From: Schlegelella_A sp035995885
Lineage (GTDB): Bacteria; Pseudomonadota; Gammaproteobacteria; Burkholderiales; Burkholderiaceae_C
Direction of reading: 5' to 3'
NCBI GenBank assembly: GCA_035995885.1
Contig: DASYKC010000214.1
Coordinates: 36,751-100,750 of the forward strand
DNA length: 64,000 nucleotides
Below, piece by piece: positions 34,517 to 42,715 of this stretch (position 1 is the stretch's first letter; each line of letters begins with the position of its first letter). The position numbers were made by a program, and so were the translations under genes. The notes beneath the pieces are model-generated. The model was not told the origin of the DNA. It saw only the letters and a program-made list of their open reading frames with translations, and searched no databases.

Positions 34517-35962
34517 TCAGAGGCCGGCCTGGGTGATGAACTTCGGGCTCATGTACGACTCGATCGCCTCGCTGCCGCCCTCGGAGCCGTAGCCCGAGTC
34601 CTTGACGCCGCCGAACGGCGTCTCGGGAATGCCGAGGCCGACGTGGTTGATCGAGATCATCCCCGTCTCGACCGCGTTGGCGATTGCGTTCGCGGTCTTC
34701 GCCGACTTCGTCCACGCGTACGCGGCGAGGCCGAACGGCAGCCGGTTCGCTTCCTTGACGGCATCGTCGAAGCTCTTGAACGGATTGATGATCGCGAGCG
34801 GGCCGAACGGCTCCTCGTTCATCGCCTTGGCGTCGTTGGGAAGCTCGGTGACGACCGTCGGCTCCCAGAAGTTGCCCTTGGCGCCGATCGAATGGCCGCC
34901 CGTGCGCACGGTCGCGCCGTGCTTGCCGGCGTCCTCGACGTTGGCTTCCATCGCCTTGCTGCGCCGCGGGTTGGCGAGCGCGCCCATGTTGACGCCGGCC
35001 TCGAGGCCGTCGCCGACCTTGAGCCGCTTGGCGTTGGCGACGAACTGCTCGACGAAGCTGTCGTAGACGCCTTCCTGGACAAGGAAGCGCGTCGGCGAGA
35101 TGCACACCTGGCCGGCGTTGCGAAACTTGCTCGACGCCATGACCTTGGCCGCGACCTGCACGTCGGCGTCGTCGAACACGATCACCGGCGCGTGGCCGCC
35201 GAGCTCCATCGTCACCCGCTTCATGTGCAGGCCGGCGAGCGCGGCGAGCTGCTTGCCGACGACGGTCGAGCCGGTGAACGAGATCTTGCGGATCACCGGA
35301 TGCGGGATCAGGTACGACGAGATCTCGGCCGGATCGCCGTAGACGAGACCGACCGCGCCCGCCGGCACCCCGGCGTCGACGAAGGCGCGGATCAGCTCGG
35401 CCGGCGACGCCGGCGTTTCCTCCGGCGCCTTGACGATGATCGAGCAGCCGGCGGCGAGCGCCGCCGAGAGCTTGCGGACGATCTGGTTGATCGGGAAGTT
35501 CCACGGCGTGAACGCCGCCACCGGGCCGACCGGCTCCTTGACGACGAGCTGGTAGATGCCTTCGGCGCGCGCCGGGATGACGCGGCCGTACGTGCGCCGG
35601 CCTTCCTCGGCGAACCAGTCGATCGTGTCGGCGCCGTTGAGGATCTCGGCCTTCGCCTCGGCCAGCGTCTTGCCCTGCTCCATCGTCATCAGCATCGCGA
35701 CGAGGTCGATGCGATCGCGCAGCAGGTTCGCCGCCTTGCGCATGATCTTCGAGCGCTCGTAGGCGCTGACGCGCTTCCAGGTCGCGAAGCCGCGCGCCGC
35801 GGCGTCGAGCGCCTCGTCGAGGTCGGCGCGCTCGGCGAAAGCGAGGCTGCCGATCGTGTCGCCGGTCGCCGGATTGACGACGGGCATCGTCCGGCCGGAG
35901 CGCGCGGCGCGCCATTCGCCGTCGATGTAGAGCTGGGTGTTGGGATAGACGCGGGTGTCCAT
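34517..35962 (-). CDS. gabD: NAD(P)-dependent succinate-semialdehyde-type dehydrogenase
   Basis: This is a 481-residue protein with the aldehyde dehydrogenase fold and close resemblance to GabD: MEQGKTLAEAKAEI, TPWNFPINQIVRK (Asn155), SFTGSTVVGKQL, general base Glu253 in MELGGHAP and nucleophile Cys287 in NAGQVCISPTRF, ending PFGGVKDSGYGSEGGSEAIESY. It would oxidise succinate semialdehyde or a similar aldehyde to the acid. The exact substrate cannot be fixed. Upstream lie DUF1330 and Bug protein genes in the same direction. Confidence 0.88.
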   Translation of the reverse strand: MDTRVYPNTQLYIDGEWRAARSGRTMPVVNPATGDTIGSLAFAERADLDEALDAAARGFATWKRVSAYERSKIMRKAANLLRDRIDLVAMLMTMEQGKTLAEAKAEILNGADTIDWFAEEGRRTYGRVIPARAEGIYQLVVKEPVGPVAAFTPWNFPINQIVRKLSAALAAGCSIIVKAPEETPASPAELIRAFVDAGVPAGAVGLVYGDPAEISSYLIPHPVIRKISFTGSTVVGKQLAALAGLHMKRVTMELGGHAPVIVFDDADVQVAAKVMASSKFRNAGQVCISPTRFLVQEGVYDSFVEQFVANAKRLKVGDGLEAGVNMGALANPRRSKAMEANVEDAGKHGATVRTGGHSIGAKGNFWEPTVVTELPNDAKAMNEEPFGPLAIINPFKSFDDAVKEANRLPFGLAAYAWTKSAKTANAIANAVETGMISINHVGLGIPETPFGGVKDSGYGSEGGSEAIESYMSPKFITQAGL

Positions 35963-36061
35963 GCGGTCTCCAGGAACGGATGCGGGAAGGGAAATCGCTC
36001 GATTATCGCGACGCGACGGCGCCGCGTCGCAGCGGGCGCGCCCGTGCCGGCCGAACCGCCG

Positions 36062-36367
36062 TCAGCCGGGCTGCGCGCCGTCGTAGCCTTCGATCACGAC
36101 CATGTCGACGGTCGAGACTGGCAGGCGGATCCGCACCGCGGCCTGGTAGTCGTCCGACCGGTAGCAGTCGAGCGCGGCCTGGTACGACGGGAACTCGAGG
36201 ACGACGTTGCGCGAGCGGCTGCCGCCCTCGGGGTTCTCGAAGCGGCCGGCGCGGACCAGGAAGCGGCCGCCGAAGCGGGCGATCGGCGCCGCGTTGGCGG
36301 CGACGTAGGCCTTGTAGGCCTCGGCGTCGGCGACGTCGACGCGTGCGATCCAGTAGCCCTTGGCCAT
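36062..36367 (-). CDS. DUF1330 family protein
   Basis: This is a 101-residue protein starting MAKGYWIARVDVADAEAYKA, a dimeric alpha/beta-barrel of the DUF1330 family with RFLVRAGRFENPEGGSRSRNVVLEF and YRSDDYQAAVRIR. Function is not known. It lies 26 bp after a Bug binding protein gene and 99 bp before the dehydrogenase gene, all on the minus strand. Confidence 0.9.
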   Translation of the reverse strand: MAKGYWIARVDVADAEAYKAYVAANAAPIARFGGRFLVRAGRFENPEGGSRSRNVVLEFPSYQAALDCYRSDDYQAAVRIRLPVSTVDMVVIEGYDGAQPG

Positions 36368-36393
36368 CGCTTCTCCCCGGATTTGGTGTTGCC

Positions 36394-37365
36394 TCAGGCC
36401 TTGATGCCGAGCGTCGTCACGAGCTGCCTGAAGACCTCGTTGTCGCGCTTCATGCCGGCCCGAAAGGTCTCGGCGTCGGCGTACGAGTAGCCCATGCTGA
36501 GGCGATCGAGCGCGTCCTTCAGGACCGGCTCGTCGGCCGACTTGCGCGTCGCCTCGGCGAGCACCGCGAGGACATCGGGCGGTGTCCCCTTCGGCGCTGC
36601 CAGGCCGCGCCAGGTGCCGATCGAGAGATCGATGCCGCGCTCCTTCAGCGTCGGCACGTTGTCGAATCCCTTCAAGCGGCGATCGGCCATGACGACGAGC
36701 GTCCTGAGCTTGCCGCTCTGCACATGAGTGGCGACCTCGCCCGGGCTCACCGCGACCGCATCGACGTGGCCGCCGAGGAGGGCGAGGACGGCCGGCGCGG
36801 CGCCGCTGAACGGCACCGCGATGTACTTGACGTGGACCTTGTCCTCGAGCGCGGCATGGGCGAGGTGCCAGATCGAGCCGTTGCCGGAGTTGCCCATCTT
36901 CAGCTCGCCCGGCTTGGCGCGGCTGGCGGCGAGGAAGTCCTCGATCGAGCTCCACGGGGCGTCGGCGCGCACCGTGATCGCCGCCGGGTCGGCGTTGAGG
37001 CGCGCGATCGGAACGAAGTCTTCGTACGAGAGCTTGGTGAGACCGAGATGCGGAACGATGACGATCTCGGCGAAGACGATCGCCAGCTTGTAGCCGTCGG
37101 GCCTGGCGTTGATCATCTCGCCGTGGCCGATCATCCCCGACGCGCCCGGCTTGTTGATCACCGTGATCGGCTGCGCCAGGTGCTTCTTGGCGGCCTCGGC
37201 GAAGGCGCGCGCGAGCACGTCGGTGCCGCCGCCGGCGCCGGCCGGAACGATCAGCTCGACCGGCCGGTTCGGATAGCCGCTGCCCTGCGCGAAGAGCGCG
37301 CCGGGCAGGGCGCTGGCCGCGGCGGCGGCGAGCCAGGTGCGACGGTCGATCGGATGAGCAGGCAT
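36394..37365 (-). CDS. Bug/TctC-family solute-binding protein
   Basis: This is a 323-residue protein from ATG at 37365. The N-terminus MPAHPIDRRTWLAAAAASAL is signal-like with a DRRTWL twin-arginine-type motif. Mature family marks are YPNRPVELIVPAGAGGGTDVLAR, KPGASGMIGHGEM and GNSGNGSIWHLAHAALE. It heads the minus-strand series Bug, DUF1330, aldehyde dehydrogenase, which suggests a ligand degraded through an aldehyde. No dedicated permease gene is beside it. Confidence 0.9.
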   Translation of the reverse strand: MPAHPIDRRTWLAAAAASALPGALFAQGSGYPNRPVELIVPAGAGGGTDVLARAFAEAAKKHLAQPITVINKPGASGMIGHGEMINARPDGYKLAIVFAEIVIVPHLGLTKLSYEDFVPIARLNADPAAITVRADAPWSSIEDFLAASRAKPGELKMGNSGNGSIWHLAHAALEDKVHVKYIAVPFSGAAPAVLALLGGHVDAVAVSPGEVATHVQSGKLRTLVVMADRRLKGFDNVPTLKERGIDLSIGTWRGLAAPKGTPPDVLAVLAEATRKSADEPVLKDALDRLSMGYSYADAETFRAGMKRDNEVFRQLVTTLGIKA

Positions 37366-37542
37366 GCGGGTCCCGGGCAGCGTCGGCGCGGCGACGACGG
37401 GCCATCCTAGTCGCCCTCGTCGCCGCGTCGACCCCGAAGTTTCCCGGCGCCCGGGGCGCGCCGGCGGTTGCGGCAGCAACGGTTCGCCGCTACCGTCCGC
37501 CTGCCCGTTCGTCCGAGCAGGCGCAACGCCGAAGGAGAGCCC

Positions 37543-38313
37543 TTGTCAGCCATCCCTTTCGAGACGGTCGGGTCGGTCGACGCGCGCCCGCAGACGCGGA
37601 CGTTCTACGTCTGGATGGCCGGCATCTTCGTGCTCATCGCCTTCACCGGCTTCACGCCGACCTACTGGGCGAAGGTGGCGACGGGCACCTTCGGCCGCGC
37701 CCCGATCCTGCACATCCACGGCATCCTCTTCTTCACCTGGACGCTGTTCTTCTTCGTCCAGACCGCCCTCGTCGCGAGCGGCCGCACGCTCACGCATCGC
37801 TCGTGGGGCCTCTTCGGGATCTCGCTGGCGACGGCGATGGCCTGCTCGGTCGTGCTCGCGGCGATCAACTCGATCCACGTCGCCGCCGCGATCGGCATGG
37901 CCGACGAGGCGCGCCGCTTCTCGTTCGTGTCGCTGAGCGGGGTCGTGCTGTTCTCGGCGTTCCTCGCCGCCGCCATCGTCTACGTCAAGCGCAGCGAGAT
38001 CCACAAGCGGCTGATGTTGCTGGCGATGATCCCGCTGATGCACGCGGCGACAGCGCGCTTGTTCATGCTCGCGTTCGCGCCGCCGGACCTCAAGGGCCCG
38101 CCGCCCGTGTTCGTCGCCGTGCCGCCCGGCCTCGCGGTCGACCTGCTGCTCGTCGCCGCGATCGTCTACGACTGGCGCACGCGCGGCCGGCCCCATCCCG
38201 TCTACCTGATCGGCGGCGCCCTGCTCCTCGCCGATCAGCTGCTCGCCGTGCCGATCAGCGCGACGTCGACCTGGCTGGCGATCGCGACCTGGGTCGAGTC
38301 GCTCGCGGGCTGA
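37543..38313 (+). CDS. multi-helix membrane protein of unknown function, probable TTG start
   Basis: The start TTG at 37543 is chosen because AAGGAGA lies 6-7 bases upstream and no ATG or GTG is suitable; it gives 256 residues. The first part is polar (AIPFETVGSVDARPQTRTFY), then about seven hydrophobic helices follow. His residues sit in or near helices (PILHIHGILFFTW, ASGRTLTHRSWGLF, EIHKRLMLL), which would allow haem or metal binding. The family cannot be named with certainty. It is divergent from a Bug gene and converges on the cytochrome gene. Confidence 0.75.
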   Translation: MSAIPFETVGSVDARPQTRTFYVWMAGIFVLIAFTGFTPTYWAKVATGTFGRAPILHIHGILFFTWTLFFFVQTALVASGRTLTHRSWGLFGISLATAMACSVVLAAINSIHVAAAIGMADEARRFSFVSLSGVVLFSAFLAAAIVYVKRSEIHKRLMLLAMIPLMHAATARLFMLAFAPPDLKGPPPVFVAVPPGLAVDLLLVAAIVYDWRTRGRPHPVYLIGGALLLADQLLAVPISATSTWLAIATWVESLAG

Positions 38314-38343
38314 GGCGAGCAGCGCCCCACCGACGCGGCGGCG

Positions 38344-39261
38344 TCAGCGCGCGAGCGGCGGCAGCGTGCGCAGGTAGGCGACGAGCGCGTCGAGGTCGTC
38401 GTCGCGGATGCCCGCGTACCACGCGTACGGCATCGGCGCCTGCAGGCGTCGACCGTCGCGTCCCACGCCTTGCGCGATCGCACGCTTGATCTCGGCATCG
38501 CTCCAGGCGCCGAGGCCCTGGTCGCGATGCGCGGTGACGTTGCGCGACACGGCGCCCTGCCAGGCCTCGGGCTGGCCCTTGACGAACGACGGCAGGAACG
38601 GCCGCCCGCCGGCACCGAGCGCGGTGTCGAAGAGGAGCGCGCCGTTCTCGACCGGCGTGTGGCATTCGAGGCAGTGGCCGATCGTCGCCAGGTACGCGCC
38701 GCGTCGCGTCTTGTCCTGCAGCTCGGTCTCGCTGAAGCCGCGGTCGGCGAGCGCGAAGGCCTCGCGCCGGACCGGGCCGCGATAGACCGGTGCCGGCACG
38801 GCATGGCGCACCGGCGCCAGCGAGCGCAAGTAGACGACGATCGCGTCGAGATCGCCGGGCAGGATCGCCTTGAAGAAGTTCGCGGCCATCGGCACCGCCA
38901 GCGGCTTGCCGGCAAACGGGCCGCGCTCGGGGCGCTCGCCGTGCGTGATCGCGCGCTTGATCTCGGCATCGCTCCAGGCGCCGATGCCGGTCTCGGGGTC
39001 GGGCGTGATGTTGGCGGCAACGCCGGCGTAGGGCGGGATGTCGAAGCCGATACCGCCGCCCGACAGCTCCCGGCCCGCGACCGGCCGGCCTTCGCCGTCC
39101 TTGGGCGTGTGGCAGTTGCCGCACGCCATGATCGTCGTCACCAGGTAGCGGCCGCGCTCGAGCGGCGCACTCTGCGCCTGCGCCGGGGCCGCGGCGCCGC
39201 AGAGCACGGCGGCGATCAACGACATGCGGGCGATCGTCGGCGCAGCCGAGAAGCTCGTCAT
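38344..39261 (-). CDS. diheme cytochrome c
   Basis: This is a 305-residue secreted protein with a signal peptide ending AQAQ. It has two CxxCH haem motifs, ACGNCHTP near residue 50 and CLECHTP near 200, in two similar cytochrome c modules. The blocks NITPDPETGIGAWSDAEIKRA and QGLGAWSDAEIKRA repeat in each. Such cytochromes carry electrons from periplasmic dehydrogenases, for example of the alcohol or molybdenum hydroxylase type. Its start is 3 bp after the stop of the HDOD gene, so they share a transcript. Confidence 0.9.
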   Translation of the reverse strand: MTSFSAAPTIARMSLIAAVLCGAAAPAQAQSAPLERGRYLVTTIMACGNCHTPKDGEGRPVAGRELSGGGIGFDIPPYAGVAANITPDPETGIGAWSDAEIKRAITHGERPERGPFAGKPLAVPMAANFFKAILPGDLDAIVVYLRSLAPVRHAVPAPVYRGPVRREAFALADRGFSETELQDKTRRGAYLATIGHCLECHTPVENGALLFDTALGAGGRPFLPSFVKGQPEAWQGAVSRNVTAHRDQGLGAWSDAEIKRAIAQGVGRDGRRLQAPMPYAWYAGIRDDDLDALVAYLRTLPPLAR

Positions 39262-39264
39262 CGA

Positions 39265-40176
39265 TCAGAACGTCGGCTCGGTTTCCTGCAGCGCGTCGTA
39301 GAGCTTCGTGAATGCGGCGTCGGGGGCGCCGTCGGCGCCGCTGAAGCGGGCGAGCACGCTCGGCGGCAGCGCCGCCAGCGCGGTTTCCGCGGCGTCCTTC
39401 CGGGCGACGGCCAGCGCCAGCGCGCAGGCGCTGCGCAAAGCGAGGTCGAGCGGCCCGTCGCTGTCGGCGGGCACCAGCGCCGACTTGCGGATGGTGTCGG
39501 CGACCGGCTGCGGAAAGCCGATCGTCTCGACCCAGAGCGCGCCGACCGCCGGATGGTCGATGCCGAAAGCGCCGGCCTCGATCGCCGCGAGCTCGGCGCC
39601 GCGCGCCACGGCGAAGCCGGTGAACATGGCGTCGGCGATGTCGGGATAGGTCTGGCACAGGATCAGGTGGCCGGTGGCGTGCAGCAGGCCGCAGATGTAG
39701 GCCTCTTCGGCGTCGGCGCCGAGGCGAGGCGCGAGCTTGGTCGCCGCGGTGGCGGCGATCAGCGCATCGCGCCAGAAGGTGCGCAGGTCGATGCCGGGGA
39801 TTTCCTTGAACGACGACGAGACGCCGCAGGCGACGATCAGCTTGTTGAGCGCCTGGATGCCGATCATCGCCACCGCCGCGTCGATCGACGCCATCGAGCG
39901 CTGGCCGCCGAAGAACGAAGAATTGGCGAGGCGCAGCACCTTGGCGCTCAGGATCGGATCCTGCGACAGCGCTTCGCCGATCTTGCGGGTGTCGACGTCG
40001 GGATCGCGCAGCGCGGTGATGAGTCGCTGCACGACGGCCGGAATCGTCGGCAGCTCGACCCGGCCGGCAGCGATGTCGTTGATGAAATTGGGGGCGCGGA
40101 CCGTCGGCGGCCGATTCGCCTCGACCACCTTCTTCGTGGGCTCGAGGGTATATGCCGGAATGTAGCCTTGGGTCAT
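39265..40176 (-). CDS. HDOD domain signalling protein
   Basis: From ATG at 40176, this is a 303-residue protein. The HDOD domain begins at VELPTIPAVVQRLITALRDPDVD and includes EALSQDPILSAKVLRLANSSFFG and the GLLHATGHLIL block. HDOD proteins are HD-GYP-like but lack catalysis, and act in chemotaxis, cell-cycle or stress signalling. The intergenic space of 186 bp to the divergent M24 gene contains a CGATTCG/CGAATCG inverted repeat. Confidence 0.88.
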   Translation of the reverse strand: MTQGYIPAYTLEPTKKVVEANRPPTVRAPNFINDIAAGRVELPTIPAVVQRLITALRDPDVDTRKIGEALSQDPILSAKVLRLANSSFFGGQRSMASIDAAVAMIGIQALNKLIVACGVSSSFKEIPGIDLRTFWRDALIAATAATKLAPRLGADAEEAYICGLLHATGHLILCQTYPDIADAMFTGFAVARGAELAAIEAGAFGIDHPAVGALWVETIGFPQPVADTIRKSALVPADSDGPLDLALRSACALALAVARKDAAETALAALPPSVLARFSGADGAPDAAFTKLYDALQETEPTF

Positions 40177-40258
40177 GGCGCCAGATCTGCAGCAGCTCGG
40201 GATGCGTAGCCCTACAGTGTTGACGAAGTCACCCCGTCCCACTCGTCGATCTGTGCAG

Positions 40259-40284
40259 CGATTCGAGGCTTTCTTCGCGAATCG
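40259..40284. repeat. inverted repeat in divergent promoter region
   Basis: CGATTCG (40259-40265) and CGAATCG (40278-40284) form a 7-bp inverted repeat with a 12-base spacer between the HDOD and M24-like genes. It could be an operator or a small hairpin. Nothing else recognisable was seen in this 186 bp gap. Confidence 0.35.
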
Positions 40285-40362
40285 AGGCACGGCGGCACCG
40301 CGCCGCCGCGGCGACGTAACATCGTCCGCAGCGCGCGGCCCCGCGCCGGCGCAGGAGACGCC

Positions 40363-41667
40363 ATGGCGAAGAAGAAGACGCGCGAGCCGACCATCGTCCG
40401 GCCGGGCGACATCGATCCCCACCACGACTGGACTCGGCCGCTGCAGGCGCCCGGCCACATGCAGGTCGACTTCGAGGAGCGGGTCGACTTCCGCCGCCTG
40501 CACGACTATCGGCTCGCCCGCACGCGCGATTCGCTCGCCCGCTCGGGCCTCGGCGCGCTGCTCTGCTTCGACCAGCACAACATCCGCTACACGACGAGCA
40601 CGGTGATCGGCGAGTGGGCGCGCGACAAGCTGACGCGCTACTCGCTCCTCACCGGCAACGGCGACCCCTACCTCTGGGACTTCGGCTCCGCAGCCAAGCA
40701 TCATCGGCTCTACACGCCGTGGCTCTGCAAGGACCATTGCCGGGCCGGCCTCCTCGGGATGCGCGGCGCGGTCGGCGGCGACGGCAAGTTGTTCAGGAGC
40801 GCCGCCAGGGAGATCAAGGCGCTGCTGGTCGAAGAAGGCGTCGCCGACATGCCGCTCGGCGTCGACCTCGTCGAGGTGCCGATGATGCTCGAGCTGCAGA
40901 AGCTCGGCATCGAGGTGCGCGACGCGCAGCAGACGATGCTCGCGGCGCGGGAGATCAAGAACATCGACGAGCTGATGCTCCTCAACATGGCGGCGGCGAT
41001 GGTCGACGGCGTCTACTTCGACATCGCCCAGGCGCTCAAGCCCGGCGTCAAGGAGAGCGACATCGTCGCCCTCGCGACCATGCGCCTGTATTCGATGGGC
41101 TCCGACTGCGTCGAGGCGATCAACGCGATCTCGGGCGAGCGCTGCAACCCGCACCCGCACAACTTCACCGACCGCATCATCCGGCCCGGCGACCAGGCGT
41201 TCTTCGACGTCATCCATTCGTACATGGGCTACCGCACGTGCTACTACCGCACCTTCAGCGTCGGCCGCGCGACCCGGCCGCAGCTCGACGCCTACAAGAC
41301 CGCGCGCGAATGGATGGACCGGGCGATCGCGCTCCTGAAGCCCGGCGTCTCGTCGGACGTCGTCGCCGCGTCGTTCCCGGCCGCCGAGGAGATCGGCATC
41401 AGCGGCGAGATGGACGCCTTCGGCCTCAACTTCTGCCACGGCCTCGGCCTCGGCCTGCACGAGCGGCCGCTGATCTCGCGCCTGAGTTCGCTCGACGAGC
41501 CGATCGAGCTCAAGGTCGGCATGGTGTTCGCGGTCGAGACCTACTGCCCGGCGAGCGACGGCGTCTCGGCGGCGCGCATCGAGGAAGAGGTGATCCTGAC
41601 GCCGAGCGGACCGAAGGTGATCTCGCTCTATCCGGCGCAGGAGCTGCCGATCGCCAACCCCTATTGA
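40363..41667 (+). CDS. M24/creatinase-fold protein with altered metal site
   Basis: This is a 434-residue protein with the two-domain creatinase/prolidase layout: N-terminal domain to about 195, then the pita-bread catalytic domain. The first metal Asp is Asp282 in FFDVIHSYMGYRTC, but the second Asp, expected at 293, is Cys. His359 (NFCHGLGLGLHERP), Glu392 (VETYCP) and Glu407 (RIEEEVIL) remain. It may be a non-peptidase C-N or C-S hydrolase (creatinase and DddP are fold relatives) or use another metal arrangement. It opens an operon with an HIBADH-like gene and a Bug protein gene. Confidence 0.8.
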   Translation: MAKKKTREPTIVRPGDIDPHHDWTRPLQAPGHMQVDFEERVDFRRLHDYRLARTRDSLARSGLGALLCFDQHNIRYTTSTVIGEWARDKLTRYSLLTGNGDPYLWDFGSAAKHHRLYTPWLCKDHCRAGLLGMRGAVGGDGKLFRSAAREIKALLVEEGVADMPLGVDLVEVPMMLELQKLGIEVRDAQQTMLAAREIKNIDELMLLNMAAAMVDGVYFDIAQALKPGVKESDIVALATMRLYSMGSDCVEAINAISGERCNPHPHNFTDRIIRPGDQAFFDVIHSYMGYRTCYYRTFSVGRATRPQLDAYKTAREWMDRAIALLKPGVSSDVVAASFPAAEEIGISGEMDAFGLNFCHGLGLGLHERPLISRLSSLDEPIELKVGMVFAVETYCPASDGVSAARIEEEVILTPSGPKVISLYPAQELPIANPY

Positions 41668-41688
41668 ACCTGCAGCGAGCGAAACCGC

Positions 41689-42621
41689 ATGGCAACTCCT
41701 TCATCGCCGACGAAGCTCGGCTGGATCGGCATCGGCCGGATGGGCCAGGCGATGGCCGAGCGGCTCGCCCGGGGCGGCGCCGACCTGACGGTCTGGAACC
41801 GCACCCGCGCCAAGGCCGAGCCGCTCGCGGCGGCGGGCGCCAAGGTCGCGGCCTCGCTCGTCGATCTCGCCGCCTGCGACATCGTCTTCGTCATGGTCTC
41901 GACCTGGGACGACGTCCGGCAGGTCGTCGCCGGCCCGGGCGGCCTGCTGAGCGGCGAGCACGCACCGCGGCTGGTCATCGAGTGCTCGTCGATCTCGCTC
42001 GACGGCTCGGCCGAGCTGCGCGCCCTGCTTGCGGCGCGCGGCGTGCAGATGCTCGCCGCGCCGGTGTCGGGCAACGCCAAGGTGATCCAGGCCGGCCGAC
42101 TCTCCTTCGTCTGCTCGGGCCCGCGCGCCGCGTTCGACGCCGCGCTGCCGTGGCTGAAGCTGATCGCGCCGGCGGCGAGCTACGTCGGCGAGGGCGAGCT
42201 GTCGCGCATCGTCAAGATCTGCCACAACGTCTTCCTCGGCGTCGTCACCCAGTCGCTGGCCGAAATCACGGTGCTGGCGCAGAAGGCCGGCGTGCCGCGC
42301 CACGCCTTCCTCGAGTTCATGAACCAGAGCGTGATGGGCTCGACGTTCTCGCGCTACAAGTCGCCGGCGTTCGTGAATCTCGACTTCAAGGTCACGTTCA
42401 CGCCCAAGCTGCTGAGAAAGGACCTCGACCTCGGGCTGGAAGCGGCCCGGCAGTTCGACGTGCCGATGCCGCTCGCCTCGATCACGCGCGATCTCGTCCA
42501 GGCGCTGATCGGCCACGGCATGGACGAAGAGGATTTCGCCAAGCTGATCGTGCTGCAGGCGCTGGCGTCCGGGCTCGAGCTGGTGCCGGAGAACGTTCCG
42601 GTCGACGATGGCCTGCACTGA
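41689..42621 (+). CDS. 3-hydroxyisobutyrate dehydrogenase-family oxidoreductase
   Basis: This is a 310-residue beta-hydroxyacid dehydrogenase: Rossmann motif GWIGIGRMGQAMAERLARGG near the N-terminus, VSTWDDVRQVV, substrate-binding loop LAAPVSGNAKVIQAGRLSF, and the catalytic Lys in RIVKICHNVFLG. It oxidises a 3-hydroxyacid such as 3-hydroxyisobutyrate, tartronate or a related compound with NAD(P)+. It lies 21 bp after the M24-like gene and 94 bp before a Bug binding protein gene, suggesting a small catabolic operon. Confidence 0.9.
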   Translation: MATPSSPTKLGWIGIGRMGQAMAERLARGGADLTVWNRTRAKAEPLAAAGAKVAASLVDLAACDIVFVMVSTWDDVRQVVAGPGGLLSGEHAPRLVIECSSISLDGSAELRALLAARGVQMLAAPVSGNAKVIQAGRLSFVCSGPRAAFDAALPWLKLIAPAASYVGEGELSRIVKICHNVFLGVVTQSLAEITVLAQKAGVPRHAFLEFMNQSVMGSTFSRYKSPAFVNLDFKVTFTPKLLRKDLDLGLEAARQFDVPMPLASITRDLVQALIGHGMDEEDFAKLIVLQALASGLELVPENVPVDDGLH

Positions 42622-42715
42622 GGAGCGGCCGATGAAGAAGAACGACACCGGCCCGGCCGCCAGCGCGAGCAAGTCGGCGGCGACGACATCAAACGAAAGC
42701 AGCGAGGAGGTCCGC

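Noticed and set aside
40363..41667. Naming the M24 protein as DMSP lyase DddP
   Set aside because: The fold is similar, but two of the DddP metal-binding Asp positions are not conserved, so the substrate cannot be assigned.
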